A DNA stretch of 64,000 bases from the NCBI GenBank assembly GCA_030651695.1, contig JAUSCD010000030.1, forward strand, positions 1-64,000. Direction: 5' to 3'. The notes beneath the pieces are model-generated. The model ran no database searches. It was not told where the DNA came from and saw only the letters and a list, made by a program, of their open reading frames with translations. Within the stretch, counting starts at the first letter, position 1, and every line of letters starts with the position of its first letter. This document shows, in pieces, positions 44,035-52,528 of the stretch. The position numbers and the translations under genes were made by a program. Source of the stretch: Pseudohongiella sp. (GTDB taxonomy: Bacteria > Pseudomonadota > Gammaproteobacteria > Pseudomonadales > Pseudohongiellaceae).

Positions 44035-45005
44035 AATCCACAATTAATGCTACCGCCATGCTGTTGATGCTGGTGGCCGTGATGCTGATGGCAAGTGCAG
44101 TGCGTGCACAAGACCGGCAGATCATTGATGAGACCCGCCTGGTGAGTGCAAACGAGCGCATCACACTGGATGTCATGCGCGGACAGGCAACCATTCGCGC
44201 AGGAAACGACAATACTTTCAGTGTAAAAGGCTTGCTTGATGAGCAGGCTGAAGGTTTTGAACTGGAGTCCAGTAATGGATTTACCCGCTTTATAGTGCGT
44301 ATGCCCAGAGGCAGCAGGGGTTGGAACAGTCGTCGCGGTGACGGATCCGAACTGGAGATTACTGTTCCTGCCAATAGTGAAGTGGAGTTCTCGGGAGTCA
44401 ATACCGGCGTTGATATCGCCGGTGTACTCGGCGGCGCACGGGTGACCACAGTAAACGGCCAGATCAATGCACGTGGACTGGGCGAGCAAGTGCACTTGAA
44501 AACGGTGAACGGTGGTATCACCAGCGAAAACAATCGCGGTCGCATCAATATTGAAACGGTGAACGGTGAGGTGAGTGACCGCGGATCCGAAGGTCGTCTG
44601 TCAGCCGAGGCTGTTAATGGTGAGTTGCGTATCGATAGTCGTGCTGAAGAGGTCAGGCTCAGTGTGGTGAACGGTCAGATCGAAGCAGAATTAAGAGGCG
44701 CCCAGTCGCTGGATTTTAACGGTGTGAATGGAGAGATCACGATCAGATTGAGCAACTCAGTGGCACCGCGGGTCAGGGGCGGTAGCGTCAGCGGTAGAAT
44801 CGAGTTGAGCGTCGACAGAAATATAGATGCGCGTTTTAATCTGCAGACCAATGTTGGCAGCCGTCTTGAAAATGAACTGACTTCAGACGAAGCGCGTCGT
44901 CCACAGTTTGGCCCCGGCCGCAGTCTGCAGTTCACTACCGGGCAAGGCACTGGCGCTGTTGATATCAGCACCGTCAGTGGTGCAATCAATCTTGAGGTCA
45001 ATTAA
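44031..45005 (+). CDS. Exported DUF4097 adhesin-like beta-repeat protein
   Basis: A signal peptide (MLLMLVAVMLMASAVRAQ) leads a 300-residue region built of short repeats centred on VNG: TTVNGQINARG, KTVNGGITSE, ETVNGEVSDRG, EAVNGELRID, VVNGQIEAEL, GVNGEITIRL. This is the DUF4097 pattern, predicted to fold as a beta-helix-like stack. It is exported, probably to the periplasm or surface. DUF4097 proteins are often encoded with ECF sigma factors, as here, but their function is not established. Overlaps with the previous gene indicate one operon. Confidence 0.85.
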   Translation: MKSTINATAMLLMLVAVMLMASAVRAQDRQIIDETRLVSANERITLDVMRGQATIRAGNDNTFSVKGLLDEQAEGFELESSNGFTRFIVRMPRGSRGWNSRRGDGSELEITVPANSEVEFSGVNTGVDIAGVLGGARVTTVNGQINARGLGEQVHLKTVNGGITSENNRGRINIETVNGEVSDRGSEGRLSAEAVNGELRIDSRAEEVRLSVVNGQIEAELRGAQSLDFNGVNGEITIRLSNSVAPRVRGGSVSGRIELSVDRNIDARFNLQTNVGSRLENELTSDEARRPQFGPGRSLQFTTGQGTGAVDISTVSGAINLEVN

Positions 45006-45048
45006 GCCCGGTACGTCAGCCTGACAATAGACACTCCCTGATTTGAGG

Positions 45049-45083
45049 TGTAGGCTTCGGAGATCAAAAAACTCCAGCCTACA
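45049..45083. repeat. Inverted repeat before the M20 peptidase gene
   Basis: TGTAGGCT pairs with AGCCTACA, with a second inner pair GGAG/CTCC and a nine-base loop ATCAAAAAA. No T-tract follows the stem on the plus strand. It lies between the DUF4097 stop and the GTG start of the peptidase, so it could end the sigma operon, act as an operator, or fold in the leader RNA. Confidence 0.45.
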
Positions 45084-45102
45084 CAACAACAAGGAGACGC
45101 CC

Positions 45103-46515
45103 GTGCGCGTACTGAAACGTTTGCCGGCAGCCATCGCGGCTCTGATCCTCAGCACCACTTCCGTTAATGCCCAGCAACCAGATTGGTCCGCTGTGGATGC
45201 CGAAACACTTCAGCATTTTCAGGCCATGGTACGCATGGATACCTCTGATCCGCCCGGCCGCGAAATTGAACTGACTGAATATCTGGTGTCAGTGTTGCAG
45301 CAGGAAGGAATCGAAGTTGATGTCTACTCACTTGATCCGGTGCGCCCCAACGTGGTTGCGCGACTTCGTGGCAATGGCAGCAAACGTCCCATTCTGATGA
45401 TGGCGCACCAGGACACAGTGAATGTAGATCCTGACAAATGGGTGTTCCCGCCGTTCAGTGCTGAGCGCGATGGCGGTTATATCTATGGCCGCGGCACCGT
45501 CGATGATAAAGATAACGTGGTCGCCAGCCTGATGACCCTGTTGTTACTGAAACGCAGCGGTGCTCAGTTGGATCGCGATGTGATTTTTCTGGCTGAATCC
45601 GGGGAAGAGGGCGCTACCCAGATTGGTATTCAGTTTATGACTGAGCAGCATTTTGATGCCATCGATGCCGAGCATTGTATTGCGGAAGGAGGCAGCGTTG
45701 TGCGTCAGGGCGGACAGGTTCACTACGCGGCTGTGCAGACGGTTGAAAAATTGCCCAGAGCCGTGACCTTGACCAGCACCGGCGTAGCGGGGCATGGTTC
45801 TGTGCCGCTGGAAAGTAATGCGCTGGTGCATATGTCCAAAGCCATTTCGGCAGCTGCCGATTGGCAGCCACCGGTTCGGCTGAGTGATACCACCACGTCG
45901 TTTTTCTCGCGCATGGCATCAGTTTCATCGCCAGAAGCAGCCGAGCGTTATCGCGCAATGTTGAACCCCGGCTCTGCACAAGGCCAGGCCGCGCTCGCCT
46001 ATTTAAAAGCCAATGAGCCGCGTAACGCTGCAGTTTTGTTCAGCACCATTTCGCCCACCATTGTGAACGGTGGTTACCGCACCAATGTCATTCCTTCCGA
46101 AGTAACGGCGACACTTGATGTGCGTCTGCTGCCCGATGAAGACCCCGAGCAATTTATCGCGGCACTGCGCGAGGTTATTGGTGATGAAGCAATCGAAGCA
46201 AACTGGGCATCGCGTAATGTGCGACCGGGCGCCTCAACGCCTTTGGATACCGAAGCCTTCCGTACCATTGAGCAGGTGATGCAGGAGCATTACAACGCAA
46301 CTGTTATACCGACGATGAGCACCGGCGCCACAGACATGGCGTATCTGCGGGCCAAAGGCATCAACTGTTACGGCATCGGTCCGGCCATTGATGCAGAAGA
46401 TGGTCCGCTGGGTTTTGGTGCGCATAGTGATCAGGAACGTATAATTGAAGCAGAGCTGTACCGTTTTGTTCGGGTCCACTATGAAATTGTTGAGCGACTC
46501 GCTGCTGCGCAGTAA
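45103..46515 (+). CDS. Exported M20-family metallopeptidase
   Basis: This di-zinc carboxypeptidase/aminoacylase-type hydrolase has 470 aa. A signal peptide (RLPAAIAALILSTTSVNAQ) is followed by the M20 motifs: MMAHQDTVNVDP (first metal His and Asp), YGRGTVDDKDN (bridging Asp), AESGEEG (catalytic Glu) and GVAGHGSVP in the dimerisation domain. Late in the sequence, TGATDMAY and GFGAHSDQERI supply the last metal ligand. It would cleave peptides or acyl amino acids in the periplasm. The start is GTG 45103, seven bases after AAGGAGA. Confidence 0.9.
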   Translation: MRVLKRLPAAIAALILSTTSVNAQQPDWSAVDAETLQHFQAMVRMDTSDPPGREIELTEYLVSVLQQEGIEVDVYSLDPVRPNVVARLRGNGSKRPILMMAHQDTVNVDPDKWVFPPFSAERDGGYIYGRGTVDDKDNVVASLMTLLLLKRSGAQLDRDVIFLAESGEEGATQIGIQFMTEQHFDAIDAEHCIAEGGSVVRQGGQVHYAAVQTVEKLPRAVTLTSTGVAGHGSVPLESNALVHMSKAISAAADWQPPVRLSDTTTSFFSRMASVSSPEAAERYRAMLNPGSAQGQAALAYLKANEPRNAAVLFSTISPTIVNGGYRTNVIPSEVTATLDVRLLPDEDPEQFIAALREVIGDEAIEANWASRNVRPGASTPLDTEAFRTIEQVMQEHYNATVIPTMSTGATDMAYLRAKGINCYGIGPAIDAEDGPLGFGAHSDQERIIEAELYRFVRVHYEIVERLAAAQ

Positions 46516-46586
46516 CTAATTGGCAATAAATAACAAACTGCCGCTGACGTAAATGTTGGCGGCGGTAAACTATTCCGGAGAATACA

Positions 46587-48473
46587 ATGAAAAAATCCTT
46601 ACTCAGCATCGCTGTGCTGGTTGCTCTCACTGCCTGCAGTGACCCGGACGTGCCCGCACAAAGTGCAGCAGTCCCGGCGCCGGCAACTACGGTAGAGACT
46701 TCACAAGCCGATGCGATGCAGCTGAGTGAGTCGCAGCGCCTGACAAACTGGCTGGACGCTGAGTTCGAAGAAGAGTTGAGTTTCAGTCCGCAGTGGAGAA
46801 CCCGCCTGGGTGACAAAACAGACTACGACAGACTTGATGATGTTTCTGAAGCCGCCATGACACGCATTCTTGAATGGCGTCGCGACAGTGTCGCGGAGAT
46901 GCGTGCAAATTTTGATTACGACGCACTTGATGAAGATGCAAAAACCTCGTGGGACACCTGGGAATATTCACTGGAGCGTATCGAGCGCAGCGAACCTTTC
47001 CGAAGACATGGGTACATCTTTGGGCGTGGTGGCCCGCACGCCAGTCTGCCTAATTTCCTGATCAATTTTCACCGGGTAGATCAACCTTCCGATATGGATG
47101 CTTATATCTCCCGACTGACGCTGTTGGATGAAGTGATGGGGCAGTATCTGCAACGTTCGCTGCGTGCAGTGGAAGCGGGTATTCGTCAGCCGCGTTTTGC
47201 TTACGATTATGCTATTGCAGAAATTGATCGTGTTACCCGTGGTGAGCCCTTCACTGAAGACGGCATTTCGCCTTTGTGGAATGACATCGAAAACAAGGTC
47301 AATTCCCTGGTTGAAAATGATCTGATTGATCAGGCTGAAGCGCAAGATATGCTGAATCGCGCACAAGAAGCGCTGATGCAACAAGTCAAGCCGGCCTACG
47401 ACGAAGTGCTGGCGTGGCTGAACAACGACCGGGGAAATGCGTCAGAGGAGCCGCTGGGCGTATGGGCGCTGCCGGATGGTGCGGCCTATTACAACAATCG
47501 CCTGTTCCTGATGACCACGCTGGATATGACAGCGGATGAAATACATGAAATTGGTTTGTCGGAAGTTGCGCGCATCCGTGCTGAAATGGAAGTGATCAAA
47601 GACACTGTTGAATTTGACGGTACGCTGGCAGAGTTTTTTGTGTTCATGCGTGAAGACCCGCAGTTCTATTTCCCCAACACCGATGAGGGCCGTCAGGCTT
47701 ATCTGGATCTGGCGAATGAATTTCTGGACGGTATGAATGAAAAACTGCCAGAGTATTTTGGCATTCTGCCCAAGGCCGGTCTGGTGGTGCGACGTGTTGA
47801 ATCCTTCCGGGAGCAGGATGGCGCTGCACAACACTACATGTCAGGCACACCGGATGGTTCACGCCCGGGTGTGTTTTATGCGCACTTGTCTGATATGCGT
47901 GCGATGCCGCGTTACCAGCTCGAAAACATTTCATACCATGAAGGTAATCCCGGTCACCACATGCAGATATCCATTCAGCAGGAGCTGACCGGTATTCCGC
48001 GCTTCCGCACACAATACGGTTATACCGCATTCTCCGAAGGCTGGGGTTTGTACACCGAAGCATTGGGCAAGGATATGGGTTTCTACACTGATCCTTATTC
48101 AGACTTTGGCCGGCTCGCAGGTGAAATCTGGCGCGCTATCCGATTGGTGGTGGACACCGGCATGCACTCTAAGCAGTGGAGTGAAGAGCAGGCCGTGCAG
48201 TATTTCCTTGAAAACTCTCCGCAACCCGAATCTGCAGTGCGTTCGGAAATTCAACGCTATCTGACCGGCGCGGGTCAGGCTACCGCCTATAAAATTGGCA
48301 TGTTAAAAATTCAGGAACTGCGCGCAACAGCGATGACAGAGCTGGGTGATGATTTTGATTACCGTGGATTTCATGACACGGTGCTTGGTGGCGGTTCATT
48401 GCCTATGCCGGTGCTTGAGGCGCGGGTGATGCGTTGGATAGATCGGGTGAAAACGGGTGGTGGTGCAGAGTGA
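46587..48473 (+). CDS. DUF885 family lipoprotein (putative peptidase)
   Basis: A lipobox (VALTAC, Cys18) shows a lipoprotein of 628 aa. The DUF885 domain fills the rest; the gluzincin-like motif YHEGNPGHHMQ (HExxxH form, about residue 451) and the downstream FSEGWGLYTEALG provide likely zinc ligands. These proteins are related to M3/M32-type metallopeptidases, and family members have been annotated as carboxypeptidases, but the substrate is unknown. It lies 71 bases after the M20 peptidase in the same direction, and both may serve peptide breakdown. Confidence 0.9.
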   Translation: MKKSLLSIAVLVALTACSDPDVPAQSAAVPAPATTVETSQADAMQLSESQRLTNWLDAEFEEELSFSPQWRTRLGDKTDYDRLDDVSEAAMTRILEWRRDSVAEMRANFDYDALDEDAKTSWDTWEYSLERIERSEPFRRHGYIFGRGGPHASLPNFLINFHRVDQPSDMDAYISRLTLLDEVMGQYLQRSLRAVEAGIRQPRFAYDYAIAEIDRVTRGEPFTEDGISPLWNDIENKVNSLVENDLIDQAEAQDMLNRAQEALMQQVKPAYDEVLAWLNNDRGNASEEPLGVWALPDGAAYYNNRLFLMTTLDMTADEIHEIGLSEVARIRAEMEVIKDTVEFDGTLAEFFVFMREDPQFYFPNTDEGRQAYLDLANEFLDGMNEKLPEYFGILPKAGLVVRRVESFREQDGAAQHYMSGTPDGSRPGVFYAHLSDMRAMPRYQLENISYHEGNPGHHMQISIQQELTGIPRFRTQYGYTAFSEGWGLYTEALGKDMGFYTDPYSDFGRLAGEIWRAIRLVVDTGMHSKQWSEEQAVQYFLENSPQPESAVRSEIQRYLTGAGQATAYKIGMLKIQELRATAMTELGDDFDYRGFHDTVLGGGSLPMPVLEARVMRWIDRVKTGGGAE

Positions 48474-48504
48474 ATTCAGGCCGTGTGCCATTCCCGAGGA
48501 CGCG

Positions 48505-48822
48505 TTATATACCAGAGAGCACAAAATCGAGTGCGGTGATTGTTTCTGAGCGATATGACGACAGGTTATACATTTGAGCACCGAGCTGATTGCGATCTAT
48601 GCCTGCAATTTCCTGTGTCATGATTGTAAAACTATTATCGTCGATAGCAATGGTAGGGTTTGGCCGGGTCAAACTTATAGGTGCGGCGAGTTTGGAGGGT
48701 GTCAGCGGGATAACAACGGTCGTACGCAACTCGCTCAGTAAATCGCTTTGTATGTCCAGCAAGTAGGGGTACTGGACGCAAGTCGCAGGGTTCGGGTTTT
48801 TATAAGCGCAAAATTGTCCCAT
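48505..48822 (-). CDS. ccdB: CcdB-family toxin
   Basis: CcdB poisons DNA gyrase. The 105-aa protein shows the family pattern: an N-terminal FCAYKNPNP, then YPYLLDIQSDLLSELRTTVVIPL, a middle PTIAIDDNSFTIMTQEIAGI and the C-terminal region with ITALDFVLSGI ending in Ile. The last residues of CcdB are important for gyrase poisoning. It follows ccdA with a TGATG overlap on the minus strand, the usual antitoxin-first operon. The protein appears intact. Confidence 0.93.
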   Translation of the reverse strand: MGQFCAYKNPNPATCVQYPYLLDIQSDLLSELRTTVVIPLTPSKLAAPISLTRPNPTIAIDDNSFTIMTQEIAGIDRNQLGAQMYNLSSYRSETITALDFVLSGI

Positions 48823-49067
48823 CAGAATTTCCTGATGCTGTCACTGAATGTGCCGTTTGTTTCAACAAACTGATTGTATGCTTGAATTGCGTCAGCGTTT
48901 ACGCGGAGCCATTCGGTGCGTTGTTCATTCCGCAGCTGTTCAGCCAGAGCATGTTCAAGAGTTGCTGACAGGTTTATCTTCAGGTCTTTCGCTTTTTGAA
49001 GCAAATCGCTGTTTATACTGACATTGGTTGGTTTTTTGGGGGTCTGGGTGTTGTATACGTAATTCAT
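48822..49067 (-). CDS. ccdA: CcdA-family antitoxin
   Basis: The 81-aa protein begins with a ribbon-helix-helix type DNA-binding region (KPTNVSINSDLLQKAKDLKINLSATLEHAL) and continues with a C-terminal toxin-binding segment (EWLRVNADAIQAYNQFVETNGTFSD), the classic CcdA layout. The start is ATG 49067 with GGAG ten bases before. The longer track start at 49202 would run through a region of short palindromes. It is expected to bind upstream DNA and repress the operon. CcdAB is common both on plasmids and as chromosomal or integron-borne copies. Confidence 0.93.
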   Translation of the reverse strand: MNYVYNTQTPKKPTNVSINSDLLQKAKDLKINLSATLEHALAEQLRNEQRTEWLRVNADAIQAYNQFVETNGTFSDSIRKF

Positions 49068-49104
49068 GGTGGCTGCTCCATATAAGCAATGTGCATAGTC
49101 TGTG

Positions 49105-49200
49105 CGCATGCCTATTGCCGGGCAAGGCATATAACTATCCGCAGCAACCGCTCCGGTTGGTCGCTGGGTTAGCCAAAACGCTGCGCTTATTTGGCCACCC
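49105..49200. promoter_or_regulatory. Palindrome-rich region upstream of ccdA
   Basis: The upstream region holds TTGCC-g-GGCAA (49115-49125), CAACCG-ctc-CGGTTG (49145-49159) flanked by TAAC and GTTA, and GCCAAA...TTTGGC (49172-49195). The first could be an operator for CcdA. The second has the look of a short attC-like hairpin but is too small and lacks a full set of integron core sites. No gene is seen here. Confidence 0.35.
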
Positions 49201-49226
49201 ATGTGTGCGGCATTAAGCAGGAGCTC

Positions 49227-49799
49227 TTACTGCCCGGAATAAACATCTACCTCAATCCTTATCTCATTAGGCAGCGCCACAGTATCGTCCCACCAGCCAG
49301 TCCCGACATCAAAGTCCAGTCGATTGACCGTCACTTCGCTGGTCAGGTGAAAGCGCGGACGGCCGTTGTGCATTTCCATGTCGATGGTGAAAGGGAAGCT
49401 GATCGGGTGCGTTTTGTCGCGGATTGTCAGCTGACCGTCGGCCACGAAGGAGTTGACTGATTGCAGCCGGCACTGGCTGGCTTGAAAGGCAGCCATCGGG
49501 TACTGTTCCGCGTTGAACATGTCCTCATCAAGCAGGTATTCTTTCACTTCACTGGAATCGACGTGGATGTCGGCAATCGGGATCGAGACATTGATGTTGC
49601 AGGCGCCCGGATTAGCGGTGTCGATGTCGAAAGTGGCATCAACATTGCGGAATTCACCCTGGCCGGGCACATCTTCATAGGAGTAATGGAATATCACCCG
49701 TGACTCGCTGGGGGCGAGTGTCCAGGTGGCGGCTTGCGCTGAAAGGCCGATGAGTGCGGCAAGTGACAGCAGTCCCGTGCGGGAAATCAGTGTTCGCAT
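49227..49799 (-). CDS. YceI-family periplasmic protein
   Basis: The 190-aa lipocalin-like protein starts with a signal peptide (LLSLAALIGLSAQAA) at ATG 49799. The YceI domain has TWTLAPSESRVIFHYSYEDVPGQGEF, IADIHVDSSEVKEYLLDEDMFNAEQYP and LTIRDKTHPISFPF. YceI proteins bind isoprenoid lipids such as polyprenols in a barrel; their role in the cell is only partly known. The gene is divergent from the sugar dehydrogenase, with 131 bases between the starts. The track start at 49922 would reach nearly into that gene. Confidence 0.92.
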   Translation of the reverse strand: MRTLISRTGLLSLAALIGLSAQAATWTLAPSESRVIFHYSYEDVPGQGEFRNVDATFDIDTANPGACNINVSIPIADIHVDSSEVKEYLLDEDMFNAEQYPMAAFQASQCRLQSVNSFVADGQLTIRDKTHPISFPFTIDMEMHNGRPRFHLTSEVTVNRLDFDVGTGWWDDTVALPNEIRIEVDVYSGQ

Positions 49800-49930
49800 G
49801 TTAGGATAGCTCCAGATTGAAATTTGAATTGTGAAATTTGAGTAGAGTGCAGCCATTGCTGATGAACTGCATTTTATGGTTTTTTCCCCAATAGTACGAG
49901 TCGCTTGTTGTCGACATTGCAAAGGAGAGG

Positions 49931-51094
49931 ATGGAAATGATGCTTCGTTCTGTATTGAAAACGCTTGCCAGCACAGGTTTGATGCTGACTGTAGCCGCCG
50001 TAAGCGCGCAGGAGCGTACTTTTACCGCTGCCCAGCATGACTATCGGGTGGTACCCGTGGCCGAGGGCCTGGTCCAGCCATGGTCGATGGCCTGGCTGCC
50101 AAATGGGGACATGCTGATTACTGAGAAACCGGGCCGCCTGCGCCTTGTCCGCGATGGCAGGCTGTTGCCAGAGGCTATTGCGGGCGTTCCCGAGGTGTTC
50201 TACCAGGGACAGGGCGGTCTGTTCGAGGTGCTGCCGCATCCGGATTTCGCTGACAATCAAACGATTTACCTGAGTTTTGCCAAGCCCGTCGGCGAAGGTT
50301 CAACAACGGCTGTCGTGCGTGCGCGTCTGGAGAATAGCCGCCTGACCGATGTGACAGAGATCTTCTCAGCCAATGCGAGCGGCCGCAGCCACTACGGCGG
50401 CAAGCTGGTTTTTGATAACGAAGGCCATCTGTTCCTGACTCTGGGAGACCGCCAGGCGCCCTCAACCGGCGACCTGACCACGCACCCGGCGCAGGACCTG
50501 AGCAACCATCAGGGTGTCATCGTGCGCCTGAATGAAGACGGCACCGTGCCAGGCGACAACCCCTTCGTCGGCGAGCAGGGTGTGCTGCCGGAGATCTGGA
50601 GCTATGGGCACCGTAGTCCGCAGGGGCTGGCATTTCACCCGGAAACCGGTGATCTGTGGATGACCGAACATGGCCCCCAGGGTGGTGATGAACTGAATCT
50701 GGTTACCCCCAAAGCCAATTACGGCTGGCCCGTGGTCGGTTACGGTGTCAACTATGGGTCTAGCTCACCGATTCATGAGCGCCAGACGCTCAGCGGCATG
50801 GAATCTCCTGTGCGCTTCTGGGTGCCATCCATCGGGACCTCCGGCCTGATGATCTACAACGGCGACAAGTTCCCGGAGTGGAATGGCGATATTTTTGTTG
50901 GCGGATTGGCGCCCGGGCTGGTCTCCAGACTCGAGATGGCTGAAGGCTTCCGCAGCGTCATCCGCGAAGAAGAGCTGGTTTATGGTATGGGCCGTGTCCG
51001 CGACGTCCGCCAGGGTCCGGATGGCTACATTTATGTGGCTCTCGAGGACCGTCAGGGGGCACCGACTGCGGTTGTCAGGATGGAGCCGCGTTGA
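49931..51094 (+). CDS. PQQ-dependent soluble aldose sugar dehydrogenase (Asd/YliI-like)
   Basis: The 387-aa protein has a signal peptide (SVLKTLASTGLMLTVAAVSA) and a six-bladed propeller of the soluble glucose dehydrogenase type. Recognisable blocks are QPWSMAWLPNGDMLITEKPGRL, QGGLFEVLPHPDF, HYGGKLVFDNEGHLFLTLGDR, SYGHRSPQGLAF and MTEHGPQGGDELN, followed by NYGWP. In the family these supply PQQ and calcium contacts. It oxidises aldoses in the periplasm and passes electrons on. ATG 49931 follows AAAGGAGAGG. PQQ supply is not encoded here. Confidence 0.9.
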   Translation: MEMMLRSVLKTLASTGLMLTVAAVSAQERTFTAAQHDYRVVPVAEGLVQPWSMAWLPNGDMLITEKPGRLRLVRDGRLLPEAIAGVPEVFYQGQGGLFEVLPHPDFADNQTIYLSFAKPVGEGSTTAVVRARLENSRLTDVTEIFSANASGRSHYGGKLVFDNEGHLFLTLGDRQAPSTGDLTTHPAQDLSNHQGVIVRLNEDGTVPGDNPFVGEQGVLPEIWSYGHRSPQGLAFHPETGDLWMTEHGPQGGDELNLVTPKANYGWPVVGYGVNYGSSSPIHERQTLSGMESPVRFWVPSIGTSGLMIYNGDKFPEWNGDIFVGGLAPGLVSRLEMAEGFRSVIREEELVYGMGRVRDVRQGPDGYIYVALEDRQGAPTAVVRMEPR

Positions 51095-51102
51095 GGCCGT
51101 AA

Positions 51103-51123
51103 AAAGGGGGGCATACCCCCTTT
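51103..51123 (+). terminator. Terminator-like hairpin after the sugar dehydrogenase gene
   Basis: AAAGGGGG-gcata-CCCCCTTT forms a strong stem nine bases after the stop codon. There is no T-tract on the plus strand, but an A-rich stretch precedes the stem, so it could also act for minus-strand transcription. Confidence 0.5.
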
Positions 51124-51217
51124 CAAAACGACGTGTGGGCTTTACTGTCGCAAATCTTGATAGCGTTTCATCACAGTTGTGGAATAACAGGCTATTGGAT
51201 TTTTGCTCGTCTATGCT

Positions 51218-51277
51218 AGGCTGGTACAACACAATAACGAGGGGAGATTGAGTAGCAGTACTCCCCCATACCAGCCT
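51218..51277 (+). promoter_or_regulatory. Long two-part hairpin in the leader of the NHL-propeller gene
   Basis: The outer arms AGGCTGGTA and TACCAGCCT pair perfectly over nine bases, and inside them GGGGAG pairs with CTCCCC. The element spans 60 bases and ends 28 bases before the ATG of the next gene. It does not match a riboswitch class that I know. It may be a leader RNA structure or a binding site. Confidence 0.45.
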
Positions 51278-51305
51278 GTGCTGGCCTATAAAAAGGTAGC
51301 CTGCA

Positions 51306-52469
51306 ATGCGTTTGTCCAGTTTCCGCGTTCTTCCGCCTGTCCGTTCGCTTTTGTTGTCAGCCATCTGCTTCAGCGCCATGCCATCGGTGCTCGCGCAACC
51401 GGGTAATACACAAACCCTCGATCCCACCGGTCCGATGCCCTACGACATTGTGGTCGACTGGATTCAGCCCTTTGCACAACAAGGTTATACCTGGGGCGGG
51501 AATTCCGGCATCCATATCGAATCCAAAGACCGCATACTGATTGTGCAGCGCGGTGAAACCGAACTGCCCGACCCGATTCCGCCGGAATACACCAACTTCC
51601 CCGGTTCCATGGGCTGGAATGTTATCCAGGGCCGCGGCCGCACCTGGCAGAATCTGCTTTATGTGATTAACAGCGAGGGTGAGCTGCTCGAGGTGTGGGA
51701 TCAGTGGGATCATTTGTGGGCAGGTACTGATGGGCCCGGACCACACCGTCTGCGCGTGAGTCCATATGATCCGGAGCGTAAAGTCTGGGTGGTAGAAGAA
51801 ACCGGTCACGTCATCTACATTTTTTCGCAGGACGGCAAAGAGCTGCTTAAGACTCTGGGTGTAAAAAATGTGTCAGCATCAGATCGAACACATTTCGGTA
51901 AGCCGCAGGATGTAGTATTCCTGCCCGACGGCCACGTGCTGGTTGCCGATGGGCTGGAAAATGCGCGTGTAGTGATATTGAACAGTGACGGAGAATACGT
52001 CTCTGAATTTGGTACGCGGGGAGAGGCGCCAGGTCAGTTCCGGAGTGTGCATGGTATGGCGCTGGGACCTGACAATATGCTCTATGTGGTGGACCGCGAT
52101 GCGTTGAACGTACAGGTATTTGAGCAAACAAATCGTGGGGTGCCCGGTGCGACTCCTGAATTTGAATTCAGAGCGCGCTGGCTGGGCCCGAATTTCCCGC
52201 TGGATATTATTGTGAGTGAGGAATATGCCTGGGTTACCGATATCCGTCCGACAAAAGTCATGCAGTTTGATCTGCAGGGTAATCATGTCTATACATGGTT
52301 GTTGCCCGGAGAGGGGCCGACGGCGTGGTTGGAGATGCATTCATTTGCAGTCGATGCTGACGGCAATTTGTATGGTACGGACAATCAGTACGCTCGTCCT
52401 CAGAAGCTGGTGCCACGGGCAGATGCTGATCCAAAACATCTGGTGCAGCCACAATACATTCCGCGTTGA
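51306..52469 (+). CDS. Exported NHL-repeat six-bladed beta-propeller protein
   Basis: After a signal peptide (VRSLLLSAICFSAMPSVLAQ) the protein has NHL-type repeats: FGKPQDVVFLPDGHVLVADGLENARVVILNSDGEYVSEFGTRG, FRSVHGMALGPDNMLYVVDRDALNVQVF and SFAVDADGNLYGTD. Relatives include peptidyl-alpha-hydroxyglycine alpha-amidating lyase-like proteins, but no catalytic assignment can be made. It is 387 aa and monocistronic by position, with structured DNA on both sides. Confidence 0.85.
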   Translation: MRLSSFRVLPPVRSLLLSAICFSAMPSVLAQPGNTQTLDPTGPMPYDIVVDWIQPFAQQGYTWGGNSGIHIESKDRILIVQRGETELPDPIPPEYTNFPGSMGWNVIQGRGRTWQNLLYVINSEGELLEVWDQWDHLWAGTDGPGPHRLRVSPYDPERKVWVVEETGHVIYIFSQDGKELLKTLGVKNVSASDRTHFGKPQDVVFLPDGHVLVADGLENARVVILNSDGEYVSEFGTRGEAPGQFRSVHGMALGPDNMLYVVDRDALNVQVFEQTNRGVPGATPEFEFRARWLGPNFPLDIIVSEEYAWVTDIRPTKVMQFDLQGNHVYTWLLPGEGPTAWLEMHSFAVDADGNLYGTDNQYARPQKLVPRADADPKHLVQPQYIPR

Positions 52470-52493
52470 GTACAGTTGCAGTGCTCAACGCGG
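52461..52493 (+). terminator. Hairpin overlapping the 3' end of the NHL-propeller gene
   Basis: CCGCGTTGAG and CTCAACGCGG form a perfect 10-bp stem with a 13-base loop; the left arm contains the stop codon. Only a few T follow, so termination strength is uncertain. Confidence 0.5.
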
Positions 52494-52528
52494 GATATAG
52501 TTTGACCATGTGTTTCAGGTCTCAGAGA

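Noticed and set aside
49131-49174. attC integron recombination site upstream of ccdA
   Set aside because: The hairpin is only about 43 bases, the core sites do not fit the RYYYAAC/GTTRRRY pattern well, and no integrase is present. Kept only as a hint in the findings.
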